A stretch of DNA of 64,000 bases from Reyranella sp. (GTDB lineage Bacteria > Pseudomonadota > Alphaproteobacteria > Reyranellales > Reyranellaceae), in assembly GCF_017305915.1 (NCBI RefSeq), contig NZ_JAFKJN010000026.1, positions 41,784 through 105,783 of the forward strand. The letters are read 5' to 3'. The notes under the pieces were generated by a model. That model was not told the DNA's origin and ran no database searches. It worked only from the letters and a program-made list of their open reading frames with translations. Each line of letters begins with the position of its first letter. Position 1 is the first letter of the stretch. A program made the translations under genes and the position numbers. This document shows positions 26,219 to 34,787 of the stretch, one piece after another.

Positions 26219-26575
26219 TCAGGCGCCGACCAGCTCGCGCGGGGGGCGCAGCAGGCCGCAATCGACCAGCAGCCATAGCCAGCCGAGCACTGGGATGAAC
26301 AGCAGCAGTGCCCAGAAGCCCGACTTGCCGCGGTCGTGGCAGCGCTTGACCACGATCGCGCACTGCACCCAGATCAGCGGCGCGGCAAGCGCCAGTGCGA
26401 CCGTCAACCCCTCGAACACGCTGTAGGGAAACCAGCGCGCGAGCAGAGGATCGACATGCCGGCCGTAGAGCCAGAACAGGGCCAGCACCGGCACCTGCAC
26501 CGTCCAAAAGGCGACGCGGCCGATCCGGCCGTCGAATCCGAAAAGCAGCTGCCGCAAGACCGGCCAGCCTCCCAT
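26219..26575 (-). CDS. DUF805 family membrane protein
   Basis: 118 residues with three to four hydrophobic helices. The DUF805 pattern is visible: LLFGFDGRIGRVAFWTVQV at the N-terminus and VKRCHDRGKSGFWALLLFIP, with the conserved R-x-H-D-x-x-K/R-S-G-W-like motif after the second helix pair. Inner membrane; function unknown for the family. It converges on the second metalloprotease gene with a 4 bp gap. Confidence 0.82.
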   Translation of the reverse strand: MGGWPVLRQLLFGFDGRIGRVAFWTVQVPVLALFWLYGRHVDPLLARWFPYSVFEGLTVALALAAPLIWVQCAIVVKRCHDRGKSGFWALLLFIPVLGWLWLLVDCGLLRPPRELVGA

Positions 26576-26626
26576 TCATTTCTTGGCCGCGAAGGTGCCC
26601 GATGGCAGCGCGGCCGTCGAGCGCCG

Positions 26627-27157
26627 CTACGGCTGCTTCGCCCCGGCATACCACGCCGCGCGATGGGCGGTTCGCCGCACCATCGGCAGGTTGACGATGT
26701 CGATGAACAGCGTTGCCGGCCCGTCGGCGTTTTCGAGGTCGCCCTCGATCGGCGTCGCCTCGAACATCAGCCGGTCGCCGTCGAGCTTGGGCGCCTTCAG
26801 CACCACGACGGCGTCGACCACGGCGCCCCGGACCCGGTCGAACACCGAGATGGTGGCGTTGGGTGGGTCCTTGGCGAAGCTGTCGGGCGCGCTGGCGCTC
26901 CATTCCTCGAGCAAGTGTGCGGTCAGGGCATGCCCGGCGGCGCGGACCGGCCGGTCGGCGAACACGATCGCATTGGGCGACACGCCGTCGAGCGTCAGCG
27001 TCCGGCCGGCGAGCTTCGCCGCCTTGGCGTTGAGCACGATCATCGACGGCACGATCTGCGGCTGCTGCGGCGTACCGATGGTCTTGGACGGAGTCTGCGC
27101 CGCGGCACCGGTGGCGACGGCGAGCAGGGCGGCGACGGCGAGAAGGGCGATACGCAT
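26627..27157 (-). CDS. Exported protein, unknown, paralogue of the upstream gene
   Basis: 176 residues. Signal peptide ends near ATGAAAQTP. The mature part has a repeated-looking beta pattern: MIVLNAKAAKLAGRTLTLDG, SPNAIVFADRPVRAAGH, DSFAKDPPNATISVF, GPATLFIDIVNL. The neighbouring gene upstream has the same blocks in the same order, so the pair is a duplication. It lies 3 bp downstream of that gene, consistent with one operon. No known family recognised. Confidence 0.65.
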   Translation of the reverse strand: MRIALLAVAALLAVATGAAAQTPSKTIGTPQQPQIVPSMIVLNAKAAKLAGRTLTLDGVSPNAIVFADRPVRAAGHALTAHLLEEWSASAPDSFAKDPPNATISVFDRVRGAVVDAVVVLKAPKLDGDRLMFEATPIEGDLENADGPATLFIDIVNLPMVRRTAHRAAWYAGAKQP

Positions 27158-27160
27158 GGG

Positions 27161-27892
27161 TCAGTAGCAGGGCTGGAGGGGCGGGGCGCCGCACGGCGAG
27201 CGATAGTCGGGCGGCGGCGGTGCGCCTCCCGGCAGGCGGCCGAGGGTGCCGCGGTTGTTGGTGGGCCGGCCGCTCGGGGCGGGATTGGACCAGCCGGTCA
27301 TGCTGCTGGTGTCGTCGCGGCTGCCGAAGGCCGGCGTCGTGCCGCCGGTCGTCTGGTTCTGGCCGAGATAGGTGAAGCCGTTCGAGCCGACGCCGAACCA
27401 GATCGTGTCGATGAACACCGAGGCCGGCCCGTCGGCATCGCCCAGGCTGCCTTCGAGCACCGCGACGTCGAAGGTCAGCCGCTCGCCCGCGAGCTTGGGA
27501 TTGCGCAGGGTCACGACCGCGTCGGTCACCTTCGAGCCGTCCTTGGCGAAGGCCGAGACCGTCGCATTGGGCGGATCCTTGGCAAAGCTGCCGGTGGTCC
27601 ACAGCTCGATCATCTCGGTGGTCGTCATGTGGCCCGCCGCGCGCACCGGCCGGCTGGCAAACAGAATGGCCGAGGGCGCGACGCCTTCGAGGCTGAGGGT
27701 CGGGCCGGCGAGCCTGGCGCCGCGCGCATTGAGCACGATCAGCGCCTCGGAGTGCTTGCGCGCCTGCGGCACGCCGATGGTCTTCTGTGCAGGATGGGTG
27801 ATCGCGTTGGGGGCGGTCGGTGGCGTCTGGGCGTGGCACAGGCCGGATACGAGAAAGCAGGCGACAAGGCCCGCCAGGCGAAGGACTGACAT
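27161..27892 (-). CDS. Exported protein with proline/asparagine-rich tail, unknown
   Basis: 243 residues from ATG 27892 (MSVLRLAGLVACFLVSGL, a good signal peptide); an ATG at 27922 adds a poor leader. The first 170 residues match the following gene (LIVLNARGARLAGPTLSLEG, SAILFASRPVRAAGHM, SFAKDPPNATVSAF, ASVFIDTIWF). The extra C-terminal 70 residues are low complexity (TNNRGTLGRLPGGAPPPPDY) with two Cys at the very end. Likely periplasmic or surface-exposed. Function unknown. Confidence 0.65.
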   Translation of the reverse strand: MSVLRLAGLVACFLVSGLCHAQTPPTAPNAITHPAQKTIGVPQARKHSEALIVLNARGARLAGPTLSLEGVAPSAILFASRPVRAAGHMTTTEMIELWTTGSFAKDPPNATVSAFAKDGSKVTDAVVTLRNPKLAGERLTFDVAVLEGSLGDADGPASVFIDTIWFGVGSNGFTYLGQNQTTGGTTPAFGSRDDTSSMTGWSNPAPSGRPTNNRGTLGRLPGGAPPPPDYRSPCGAPPLQPCY

Positions 27893-28005
27893 GCGGGCGA
27901 TTTTAGGCGGTCCGGGGGACAAGCGGGAAGGGGAGCGTTGACTAACCCCTGGACCGAGCCCATTTTCCGGGCCGTTTCGCCTTTAGTCCCTGATTTGGAG
28001 CCCGG

Positions 28006-28224
28006 ATGGCCAAGGAAGACCTGATCGAGTTCAATGGCGTGGTAGCCGAGCTGCTGCCCAACGCGATGTTTCGCGTCAAGCTCGACAACGACCACACCAT
28101 TCTCGCCCACACCTCGGGCAAGATGCGCAAGAACCGCATCCGCGTGCTGGCAGGCGACCGTGTCACCGTCGAGATGACGCCCTACGACCTGACCAAGGGC
28201 CGCATCACCTTCCGCTTCAAGTAG
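28006..28224 (+). CDS. infA: Translation initiation factor IF-1
   Basis: 72 residues, exactly the family length. MAKEDLIEFNGVVAELLPNA, TSGKMRKNRIRVLAGDRVTV and LTKGRITFRFK are the standard OB-fold blocks. Binds the 30S A site during initiation. Begins the second half of the conserved core run, followed 3 bp later by maf. Confidence 0.97.
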   Translation: MAKEDLIEFNGVVAELLPNAMFRVKLDNDHTILAHTSGKMRKNRIRVLAGDRVTVEMTPYDLTKGRITFRFK

Positions 28225-28227
28225 GCG

Positions 28228-28785
28228 TTGCTCGTCCTGGCGTCCGCTTCGCCGCGCCGGCTGGACCTGTTGCGGCAGATCGGCCTGGAGCCCGACGCGA
28301 TCGATCCCGCCGACACCGACGAGACGCCGGCCCCGCGCGAGCTGCCGCGCGCCTACGCATTGCGCATGGCCGGGGCGAAGCTCGCCGCCGTGGCGCCGCA
28401 TCATCCGGCCGATGCCGTCGTGCTGGCCGCCGACAGTGTGGTCGCGGTCGGCCGGCGCATCCTGCCGAAGGCGGAGAGCGAGGCCGAGGCGCGCGCTTGT
28501 CTGGCGCTGCTGTCGGGCCGCCGCCACAAGGTGCTGGGCGGCGTCGCGGTCGGCTGCAACGGCAGGGTCCGCGCGCGCCTGGTCGAGACGGCGGTGCGCT
28601 TCAAGCGGCTCGAGCGCACGGAGATCGACGACTATGTCAGAAGCGGCGAATGGCAGGGCAAGGCCGGCGGCTACGCCATCCAGGGCCGTGCCGCGTCGTT
28701 CGTGTCGTTCCTCTCCGGCTCCTACAGCAACGTGGTCGGCCTGCCGCTGTTCGAGACGCTGGCCCTGCTGAAGGCCGTGCGATGA
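28228..28785 (+). CDS. maf: Maf-type nucleoside triphosphate pyrophosphatase
   Basis: 185 residues from TTG 28228, 3 bp after infA; no ATG fits the family N-terminus LVLASASPRRLDLLRQIG. The active-site segments SPRR, ADSVVAVGRRILPK (the Asp general base) and GKAGGYAIQGRAASFV are intact. Maf proteins hydrolyse non-canonical or methylated NTPs and influence septation. Stop overlaps the following RNase gene (ATGA). Confidence 0.92.
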   Translation: MLVLASASPRRLDLLRQIGLEPDAIDPADTDETPAPRELPRAYALRMAGAKLAAVAPHHPADAVVLAADSVVAVGRRILPKAESEAEARACLALLSGRRHKVLGGVAVGCNGRVRARLVETAVRFKRLERTEIDDYVRSGEWQGKAGGYAIQGRAASFVSFLSGSYSNVVGLPLFETLALLKAVR

Positions 28786-29966
28786 GCGGCATCGATCGCT
28801 TGATCTGCCACGTCCTGCCGCAGGCCTTCCTGATGGCGCTGACTGCCGCCGGCCGGCTGGTCGAGCTGCAGATCGCCCGCCGCGACAGGCCGTCGATCGA
28901 GGGCAGCGTGTTCCTCGGCCGGCTCGAGCGGGTGATGACCGACCTCGATGCAGCCTTCGTCGATATCGGCACCGGCCGCTCGGGCTTCCTGCGCGCCGAG
29001 GACCGCGCCGGCCTCGATGGCTGGCCGCAGGCCGGCGCACCGGTGCTGGTGCAGGTGCGCAGCGAGGGCGAGCACGACAAGGGTCCGCGCCTCAGCATGA
29101 ACATCGCCGTGTCGGGCCGCTATCTCGTCTATCACCCGCTGGGCACGGGCGTGAGCTTCTCGCGCCGCATCGAGGGCGAGTCCGAGCGCGAGCGGCTGGC
29201 CGGCCATGTCGCGACGTTGCTCGAAGGCGGCGTGATCCTGCGCACCGCCGCAGCCGGTGCGACCGCCGAGCTGCTGCGCACCGACGCCACGCGCGTGATG
29301 GAGCGCTGGGAGCGCCTCCGCCGCCGCGCGCTCGACGCCGTGCCGCCGGCCGACTTGAGCGCGCGCATCCCCGGCGAGCGCGATCCGATCGAGCGCATGC
29401 TGCGTGACTACGGCGCCGGGCTCGAGGAGGTGATCATCGACGACCGCGCCATGGCGCGTACGTTGCAAGACGAAATGGACCGCCGCCAGGAGCGTATCCG
29501 CGTTCGCTGGCACAACGGACCCATGCCGGTGTTCGACGTCGACGACGTTGCGGGCCAGATCGACACCGCTCTGGCCCCGCGCATCGCGCTGCCGAGCGGC
29601 GTCGAAGTGCTGTTCGAGCCGGGCGAGACGTTGTGCGCGATCGATGTCGACAGCGCCCGTGCCGGGGGCCGGCAGGGCCGGGCGCCGCGGCGGCCGGTCG
29701 AGGTCAATCTCGAGGCCGCGCCGGCGATCGCCCAGCAGCTTCGCCTGCGCAATATCGCGGGCGCGGTGGTGGTCGATTTCGTGACCATGCGCAGCGCATA
29801 CGATCGTGACAAAGTGCAGGCCGCACTGGCCGAGGCGCTGGGCGACGACCCGGTGCCCTGCCAAGTCTATGGATTCACACGGCTTGGCCATTTCGAGCTG
29901 ACCCGGGCCCGCCGCGGGACCACCCTGGCGGGGCAGCTCCAGGCCCTCGAACACACGCAAGATTGA
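28782..29966 (+). CDS. Short ribonuclease E/G family protein
   Basis: 394 residues from ATG 28782. The S1-like part includes GSVFLGRLERVMTDLDAAFVDIGTGRSGFL. The catalytic DNase I-like part has the two metal-binding acidic sites in LCAIDVDSARAGG and GAVVVDFVTM. The chain stops at LEHTQD, before the C-x2-C zinc link that joins RNase E/G dimers, and lacks a C-terminal degradosome scaffold. This compact form between maf and yacG is familiar in alphaproteobacteria. Role inferred: endonucleolytic RNA processing. Confidence 0.88.
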   Translation: MSGIDRLICHVLPQAFLMALTAAGRLVELQIARRDRPSIEGSVFLGRLERVMTDLDAAFVDIGTGRSGFLRAEDRAGLDGWPQAGAPVLVQVRSEGEHDKGPRLSMNIAVSGRYLVYHPLGTGVSFSRRIEGESERERLAGHVATLLEGGVILRTAAAGATAELLRTDATRVMERWERLRRRALDAVPPADLSARIPGERDPIERMLRDYGAGLEEVIIDDRAMARTLQDEMDRRQERIRVRWHNGPMPVFDVDDVAGQIDTALAPRIALPSGVEVLFEPGETLCAIDVDSARAGGRQGRAPRRPVEVNLEAAPAIAQQLRLRNIAGAVVVDFVTMRSAYDRDKVQAALAEALGDDPVPCQVYGFTRLGHFELTRARRGTTLAGQLQALEHTQD

Positions 29967-30062
29967 GGAACGAAAATCCGCCGTCCGGCGTTTATCGGTT
30001 AGCCGTCCGACTCCCCCCATTCGGTCAGCCGAGCGGCCACCATCCTCTGGAGGCCTGTAAAA

Positions 30063-30464
30063 ATGTGTGACTATTCCCTCGAACTGTATCGTTCCGTCCC
30101 CGCCGCTGTTGGCGAGTCCTACAAGCTGGTCCGCTTTGGCACCGGCTCGATGGGCTTCGCGGCCGGCACGAGTTGCGACACCGCCGCTTGCGTGCCTGCC
30201 GGCGCGCATCTTCGCCTCGAAGGCATCGACGAGGCCCTGCAGCAGACCCTGGGCATCGGCGCCTCCGAAGAGGTCGTGATGACCCGCCTCGAAGGCGGCC
30301 TGCACAAGGACGCCGTGCGCTTCGCCAACGGCCGCGAGATCTCGCTGCAGAGCCTCAATCCTGGCCTGTCTGCGACGATGTTCATGCCGTTGCCGGACCT
30401 CGGCCTCGATAGGCTCGACAAGGTCGCCGACGAGATCGCCGAGCGCGATCTGATCGACGCCTGA
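30063..30464 (+). CDS. Conserved-looking hypothetical protein
   Basis: 133 residues starting MCDYSLELYRSVPAAVGE. No signal peptide or membrane helix. Five Cys/His-poor mixed alpha/beta blocks end in an acidic helix (RLDKVADEIAERDLIDA). ATG follows a GGAGG at 30051-30055 (CTCTGGAGGCC). MCDYSLE-type small proteins occur widely in alphaproteobacteria, but I know no assigned function. It stands alone with 96 bp upstream and 88 bp downstream. Confidence 0.6.
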   Translation: MCDYSLELYRSVPAAVGESYKLVRFGTGSMGFAAGTSCDTAACVPAGAHLRLEGIDEALQQTLGIGASEEVVMTRLEGGLHKDAVRFANGREISLQSLNPGLSATMFMPLPDLGLDRLDKVADEIAERDLIDA

Positions 30465-30552
30465 TTTCTGCGGGCGGGCTGCTCGATTGTCGTCGGGCAG
30501 CCCGCCGCTCCCTGTTGACGCTTCGGTCGGCCGGCGCGATTTTGGCGACGCC

Positions 30553-30777
30553 ATGACACCGCCGGACCGACCCGTTCCGTTGCGCGCCGTGAGGACCCAG
30601 GCGGAATGCCCGGTCTGCGGCAAGCCGGCTGACGGAAAATACCGTCCTTTCTGCTCCAAGCGCTGCGCCGACATCGATCTCGGACGCTGGCTGAAGGAAA
30701 GCTACCGCGTGCCCACCGACGAGCCGCCCGGCGACGACGAGGGGCCGCTGCAGGGACCAACTGGACAGGAACGTTGA
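30553..30777 (+). CDS. yacG: DNA gyrase inhibitor YacG
   Basis: 74 residues from ATG 30553; an in-frame TTG at 30487 would add an unrelated leader. The zinc finger CPVCGKPADGKYRPFCSKRC followed by ADIDLGRWL is diagnostic. YacG binds GyrB and blocks DNA binding by gyrase in E. coli. It closes the conserved infA-maf-RNase-yacG run and lies 32 bp before tRNA-Phe, the usual neighbour. Confidence 0.93.
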   Translation: MTPPDRPVPLRAVRTQAECPVCGKPADGKYRPFCSKRCADIDLGRWLKESYRVPTDEPPGDDEGPLQGPTGQER

Positions 30778-30809
30778 CGCGTCCTATACAGCCGCCCGCC
30801 TAACGGCGC

Positions 30810-30885
30810 GCCCAGGTAGCTCAGTTGGTAGAGCATGCGACTGAAAATCGCAGTGTCGGTGGTTCGACTCCGCCCCTGGGCACCA
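30810..30885 (+). tRNA. tRNA-Phe (GAA)
   Basis: 76 nt with encoded CCA. Acceptor stem GCCCAGG/CCTGGGC, D stem GCTC/GAGC, anticodon loop CTGAAAA (anticodon GAA) on stem GCGA/TCGC, T arm GGTGG ... with TTCGACTC. All stems pair as expected. The 3' ends of tRNA genes are common integration sites, but no integrase or repeated tRNA end was seen downstream. Confidence 0.96.
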
Positions 30886-31015
30886 TTCCCTTTCAATGAG
30901 TTAGCCGACCGATCTGCCTTCGGCAGCGCGGCGCTCGTTGCGCCGGACATAGAGCACGATCCAGCCGGCGCTCGCGCCGTAAGGGCCATCTCGCTCAGGG
31001 CATAGAGCTCGATCC

Positions 31016-31324
31016 ATGAGGCGTAGCACGCGGGAGCGGTTGTCGGCGTTCTTCGCCTGGGCGAAGGAGAACCGCATCCTTGTTGTCGGCACGCTGCCGC
31101 CGACCTACGACGACTGGCCCGTTCCGGCTTCCCGAGACGCATCGATCCGGCAACTCTATCTCGATGCGGGGCTGCCCTTCGTCGTGCCGCCGAACCGCAG
31201 CCGATATCCCCGCGACTGCTTCTGGGAGTCCGCCGTCCGGCTGAACGAGGAGTGCCAGGCGCTCCACTCGAGGACCCTCACCGAGGCACTGGCGCCGATC
31301 CTCGCGCGGAAAGCACCGCGATGA
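31016..31324 (+). pseudogene. Probable C-terminal remnant of an SGNH-like exported protein
   Basis: 102 residues with no signal peptide of its own. ENRILVVGTLPPTYDDWPVP and RSRYPRDCFWESAVRLNEEC resemble the C-terminal end of large SGNH/acetyl-hydrolase-like proteins, where the last block normally contains an Asp and a His (DxxxH) in the place of E-S-A-V-R here. Loss of the N-terminal two thirds and of those residues suggests a decayed fragment. It sits between tRNA-Phe and the convergent amine oxidase gene (3 bp gap). The family resemblance is from memory and unverified. Confidence 0.35.
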
Positions 31325-31327
31325 GGG

Positions 31328-33265
31328 TCAGTCGACGCAACAGCTCATGCCGCGATCCGATGGCGGTACATCGAGCGCCGGATTCTCGCTGAAGAAGCCG
31401 GCGGGGTGAAGGGCAAAGCCCGACGTCGTCACGGGCTGGACCGGGAAGTCCTCGGGACGGGGAATATGGTGCAGGCCGAAGCTGTGCCAGACGACGATAT
31501 CGGTATCGATCAGCGGCCGGTCCGCTGCGGTCCAGGTTGGCAGGCCGTCGCCGCCGCCGCTCTGGTTGGGATAGCGGCCGGCGGCATGGAGCTCGTCAGG
31601 GTGATAGGCGGTGACCCAGAGCTGTCGAGTCATGAAAGCGGCGCGCTTGGCCACCATCGACTGCGGGTTGGAGAAGATCGGAACCGGACTCAGCGGCAGC
31701 AGCTTGTAGGCGGTCGGCTGGCCCATCGCGTTGCGACGCTCGGTGCTCTCGATCTTCCAGAAGCGGGCCGCGTTGAAGTCGACGTTGCGCTGCGCAGCCT
31801 GCTCGGTCCTCAGCACGTTCTCGCGGATCGTGAAGGCGTTGCCGTGCGGATTGTCGGGACCGATGGGCATCGCCACGGTATCCACCTCGACGACCCGGTT
31901 GCGCTCGCCGTCGATCGCCATGTCGAGGCGGACATTGAAGATGTGCTGGTGGTAATGCGCATAGACGCCGGGCGAGACGATCGTCCCATAGTCGGGCCGC
32001 TCACCGGGCTTGAGGCCCGATGTATTCAGGATGCCGGTCGCCTTCATCTCGAAATGGATCGAGCCGTCCTGGTGGAAGTACCAGAACGAGCCGTATTCGT
32101 AGTTGCCGACCGTCGAGATCGACGACACGACCAGACGGCGCGCGCGTCGCACGTCGACCTCGCCGGTGAACAGGTCGGTGTGCTTCCACAGGATGCCGAA
32201 ATCCTCTTCGTGCAGGCACACCGCGTTCTCGATGCAGTAGGGCTCGCCCTTGCTGTCGGCCAGCCAGGTATCGAAATAGCGGATGGCGCCGAGGCAATCG
32301 CATCCCAGCGTCTGGGAGTTGGCGAGGACGCCGATGCCGTATTCGCCGACATCGAAGGCGTTCTTCCGATAGTGCCCGCCATCGGGATGGCCGTAGGGTA
32401 CGACCATCTCGGACAACGCCGCGCGATGCAGCACCCGCCGTAGCCTGCCGCCATCCTCGTAGCCGACGGCATGCAGCACGAGGCCTTCGCGCGCGTTGAA
32501 GCCCACCCGCAAACGCCATTTCTGCCAGAGGACTTCGTTGCCCTCGACGCGAAAGCTGGGACCTTCCGACTGCACGATCTCCAGGGGCTTCACGTCGTTG
32601 CGGTAGACGGTGCGATAGCGGGCGGCGTAGTTGCGGCTCTGCATCGGGACATCGGCAATGCCGTAGTCATCGACGCGCAGCACCTCGGCCCGGTCGAGGT
32701 CGACCACCGGGCACAGTCCCTCGATGGGATGGGCGTAGGGGTTGTCGTTCTTCTCGGTCCGGTACCAGCAGAACGTATGGCAGAGCCGCCGGCCCGCTTC
32801 GTCCGGCAGCCCGTAGTTGCCGGCCGACCAGGGATCGACCTGGACATTGTCGATGTCGGTGATGCCGCGCTTGGCCAGCGCCGCCCGGAACCGTGGATCG
32901 GCCCGGGCGACCTCGCCGACCAGGGTGATGTCGTCGACCAGGATGCGCGGCCGAACGCCGGGGACGTGTCGCCAGTCGACGACCGTGTCGGTCGCCAGAT
33001 CGACACGGGCTTCCCAGACCTGGCCGTTGGCGCGGTCGAACGCGCAGACGAAAGCCTCGCGCGGGAAGGGTGCGCCCGGGCGGAAGCCCTGCACGACATC
33101 CTTTTCGGGTTCGCGCAGGGTGATGGTCTCGAACATCATGCCGGCCCCGAGATCGTGCGCGGCCCGGACGGCTGCGGACGCCTGCCGGATCTCGTCAGGC
33201 GTCAGCGGGTCGAGCGGATGGCTGGGCGCCGGAATCGTGCGGGTCTCGGCAACGGCGTCTGGCAT
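31328..33265 (-). CDS. Copper-containing primary amine oxidase
   Basis: 645 residues from ATG 33265. The frame stays open far upstream through two genes of the opposite strand, which is an artefact. Diagnostic features: the topaquinone precursor Tyr in TVGNYEYGSFWYF (N-Y-E-Y), copper ligands HYHQHIF and the third His in SFGLHHIPRPEDFP, and the catalytic-base Asp in NAFDVGEYGIG, followed by ANSQTLGCDCLGAI. No signal peptide, so probably cytoplasmic. Oxidises primary amines to aldehydes with release of H2O2 and ammonia; substrate not predictable. Confidence 0.93.
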   Translation of the reverse strand: MPDAVAETRTIPAPSHPLDPLTPDEIRQASAAVRAAHDLGAGMMFETITLREPEKDVVQGFRPGAPFPREAFVCAFDRANGQVWEARVDLATDTVVDWRHVPGVRPRILVDDITLVGEVARADPRFRAALAKRGITDIDNVQVDPWSAGNYGLPDEAGRRLCHTFCWYRTEKNDNPYAHPIEGLCPVVDLDRAEVLRVDDYGIADVPMQSRNYAARYRTVYRNDVKPLEIVQSEGPSFRVEGNEVLWQKWRLRVGFNAREGLVLHAVGYEDGGRLRRVLHRAALSEMVVPYGHPDGGHYRKNAFDVGEYGIGVLANSQTLGCDCLGAIRYFDTWLADSKGEPYCIENAVCLHEEDFGILWKHTDLFTGEVDVRRARRLVVSSISTVGNYEYGSFWYFHQDGSIHFEMKATGILNTSGLKPGERPDYGTIVSPGVYAHYHQHIFNVRLDMAIDGERNRVVEVDTVAMPIGPDNPHGNAFTIRENVLRTEQAAQRNVDFNAARFWKIESTERRNAMGQPTAYKLLPLSPVPIFSNPQSMVAKRAAFMTRQLWVTAYHPDELHAAGRYPNQSGGGDGLPTWTAADRPLIDTDIVVWHSFGLHHIPRPEDFPVQPVTTSGFALHPAGFFSENPALDVPPSDRGMSCCVD

Positions 33266-33376
33266 TCGGATTCCCCTCGACGGTCGGTGTCGGAGGGTAC
33301 CTCGACGGGAGTTGCGCTCGCCACCCGGAGTTGGCAAAAGCGCGGCTTGTATCGTGAGGCAAGAGTTCGTCGAGCC

Positions 33377-33790
33377 ATGGGGAAGCGCGTGTGGAGCAAG
33401 GCCCTGCTCTATCTGGGGCCGTCGAAGATCGATGGGATCGGGTGCTTTTCGGATATCGTGATCAGGAAGGGCGAGTTCGTCCGCGTCTTCTCGCCCGAGG
33501 ACAGCCGGTGGATGCCGCTCAAGAGGGCGCATACCTCGCCGCAAAAGAACCTGATCAAGAAGTTCGGCATCCGGACCGAGGGCGGCTACTGGGCGCCGAT
33601 CGACTTCCTGCGTATTTCCGTCGGCTGGTACATGAACCACTCCGAGACGCCGAACCTGCAGTCGGACGACGGCGACGTGACCTACTTTGCGCTCAAGGAC
33701 ATCCATCCCGGGGATGAGGTGACGATGGACTATCGGCGGATGGACCCCAAGCACGACAATCTCAGCCGGGATGTCGTGCTGCCCGGTTGA
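33377..33790 (+). CDS. SET-domain protein
   Basis: 137 residues from ATG 33377, a minimal SET domain and little else. The N-terminal block IDGIGCFSDIVIRKGEFVRV, the cofactor motif YMNHSETPNLQ (NHS-x-x-PN), and the closing DIHPGDEVTMDYR are present, as is the pseudoknot order. Bacterial single-domain SET proteins may methylate lysine residues of unknown proteins. It overlaps no neighbour; the ketopantoate-reductase-like gene follows 16 bp later. Confidence 0.82.
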   Translation: MGKRVWSKALLYLGPSKIDGIGCFSDIVIRKGEFVRVFSPEDSRWMPLKRAHTSPQKNLIKKFGIRTEGGYWAPIDFLRISVGWYMNHSETPNLQSDDGDVTYFALKDIHPGDEVTMDYRRMDPKHDNLSRDVVLPG

Positions 33791-33806
33791 TGGCAAGATC
33801 GGGCCC

Positions 33807-34787
33807 ATGAAGATCTGCATCGTCGGCGCCGGCGCGGTCGGTGGCCTCATCGGCACGCGGCTTGCCATGCACACCGAGGCCGAGGTGTGCGCATTTGCCC
33901 GCGGCGAGACGCTGAAGGCCTTGAACACCCAAGGCTGGCGCCTCAAGCAGGGTGAGGCTCTGCTGAATACCCCGACGCGAGCCTCGGCGGAGGCACGGGA
34001 GCTCGGGCCGCAGGATCTCGTGGTGATCGCGGTGAAGGCGCCGGCCATGCTGGCGATCGCCAGCCAGATCGGCCCGCTGCTCAAGCCGGACACGATCGTG
34101 CTGCCGGCGATGAACGGCGTGCCGTGGTGGTTCGCGCAAGGGCTCGAGGCAGTGGGCGGGAAACCCCTGCAGAGCGTCGATCCCGGCGGCGCCATCGCCC
34201 GAGCCATCCCGCTCCGCCATGTCGTCGGCTGCGTCGTCCATCTCAGTGCCGCGACGGCCGAGCCGGGCCTGGTCGTGCATCGCAACGGCAACGGCCTGAT
34301 CGTCGGCGAGCCCGACGGGACGATGTCGCCACGCCTGAAGCAGGTGCATGACCTGCTGAGCGAGGCGCGCTTCGAGGTGACCTCCTCGCCCGCCATCCGT
34401 CACGACATCTGGTACAAGCTCTGGGGCAACATGACGATGAACCCGGTGTCGGCGCTGACCGGCGCCACCGGCGATCGCATGCTCGACGACGTGCTGGTGC
34501 GCAATTTCTGCTCCGCGGCGATGCTCGAGGCCTCGGCGATCGGCGCCCGGATCGGCTGTATCATCGATCAGGATCCCGAGGCGCGCCACGCGGTCACGCG
34601 CGAGCTCGGCGCCTTCAAGACCTCGATGCTGGTCGATGCCGAGCGCGGCAAGCCGATCGAGCTCGATGCCCTGGTGACCGCGGTGCACGAGCTTGGCCGG
34701 CGAACCGGCGTCGCCACGCCCTTCATCGACGGCCTGCTCGGGATCACGCGGCTGTTCGCGCAGACCCGCGGGCTGCTGTCAGCCTGA
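33807..34787 (+). CDS. 2-dehydropantoate 2-reductase family protein
   Basis: 326 residues from ATG 33807. Rossmann start MKICIVGAGAVGGLIGTRLA, VVIAVKAPAM for the nucleotide-binding domain, then the C-terminal helical domain with the conserved catalytic Lys in DIWYKLWGNMTMNPVSALTG (Lys of YKLWGN). Reduces ketopantoate to pantoate in coenzyme A synthesis, or a similar 2-oxoacid in catabolic paralogues. Location next to a catabolic locus makes a non-PanE role possible. The end overlaps the convergent LacI gene by 9 bp. Confidence 0.85.
   Translation: MKICIVGAGAVGGLIGTRLAMHTEAEVCAFARGETLKALNTQGWRLKQGEALLNTPTRASAEARELGPQDLVVIAVKAPAMLAIASQIGPLLKPDTIVLPAMNGVPWWFAQGLEAVGGKPLQSVDPGGAIARAIPLRHVVGCVVHLSAATAEPGLVVHRNGNGLIVGEPDGTMSPRLKQVHDLLSEARFEVTSSPAIRHDIWYKLWGNMTMNPVSALTGATGDRMLDDVLVRNFCSAAMLEASAIGARIGCIIDQDPEARHAVTRELGAFKTSMLVDAERGKPIELDALVTAVHELGRRTGVATPFIDGLLGITRLFAQTRGLLSA

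Noticed and set aside
30810..31330. Integrated element at the tRNA-Phe 3' end
   Set aside because: No integrase, no duplicated tRNA end and no excisionase were found; only a possible decayed gene follows.
33266..34396. N-terminal extension of the copper amine oxidase frame
   Set aside because: It runs through the SET and ketopantoate-reductase-like genes on the other strand and has no homology; ATG 33265 gives the normal family start.
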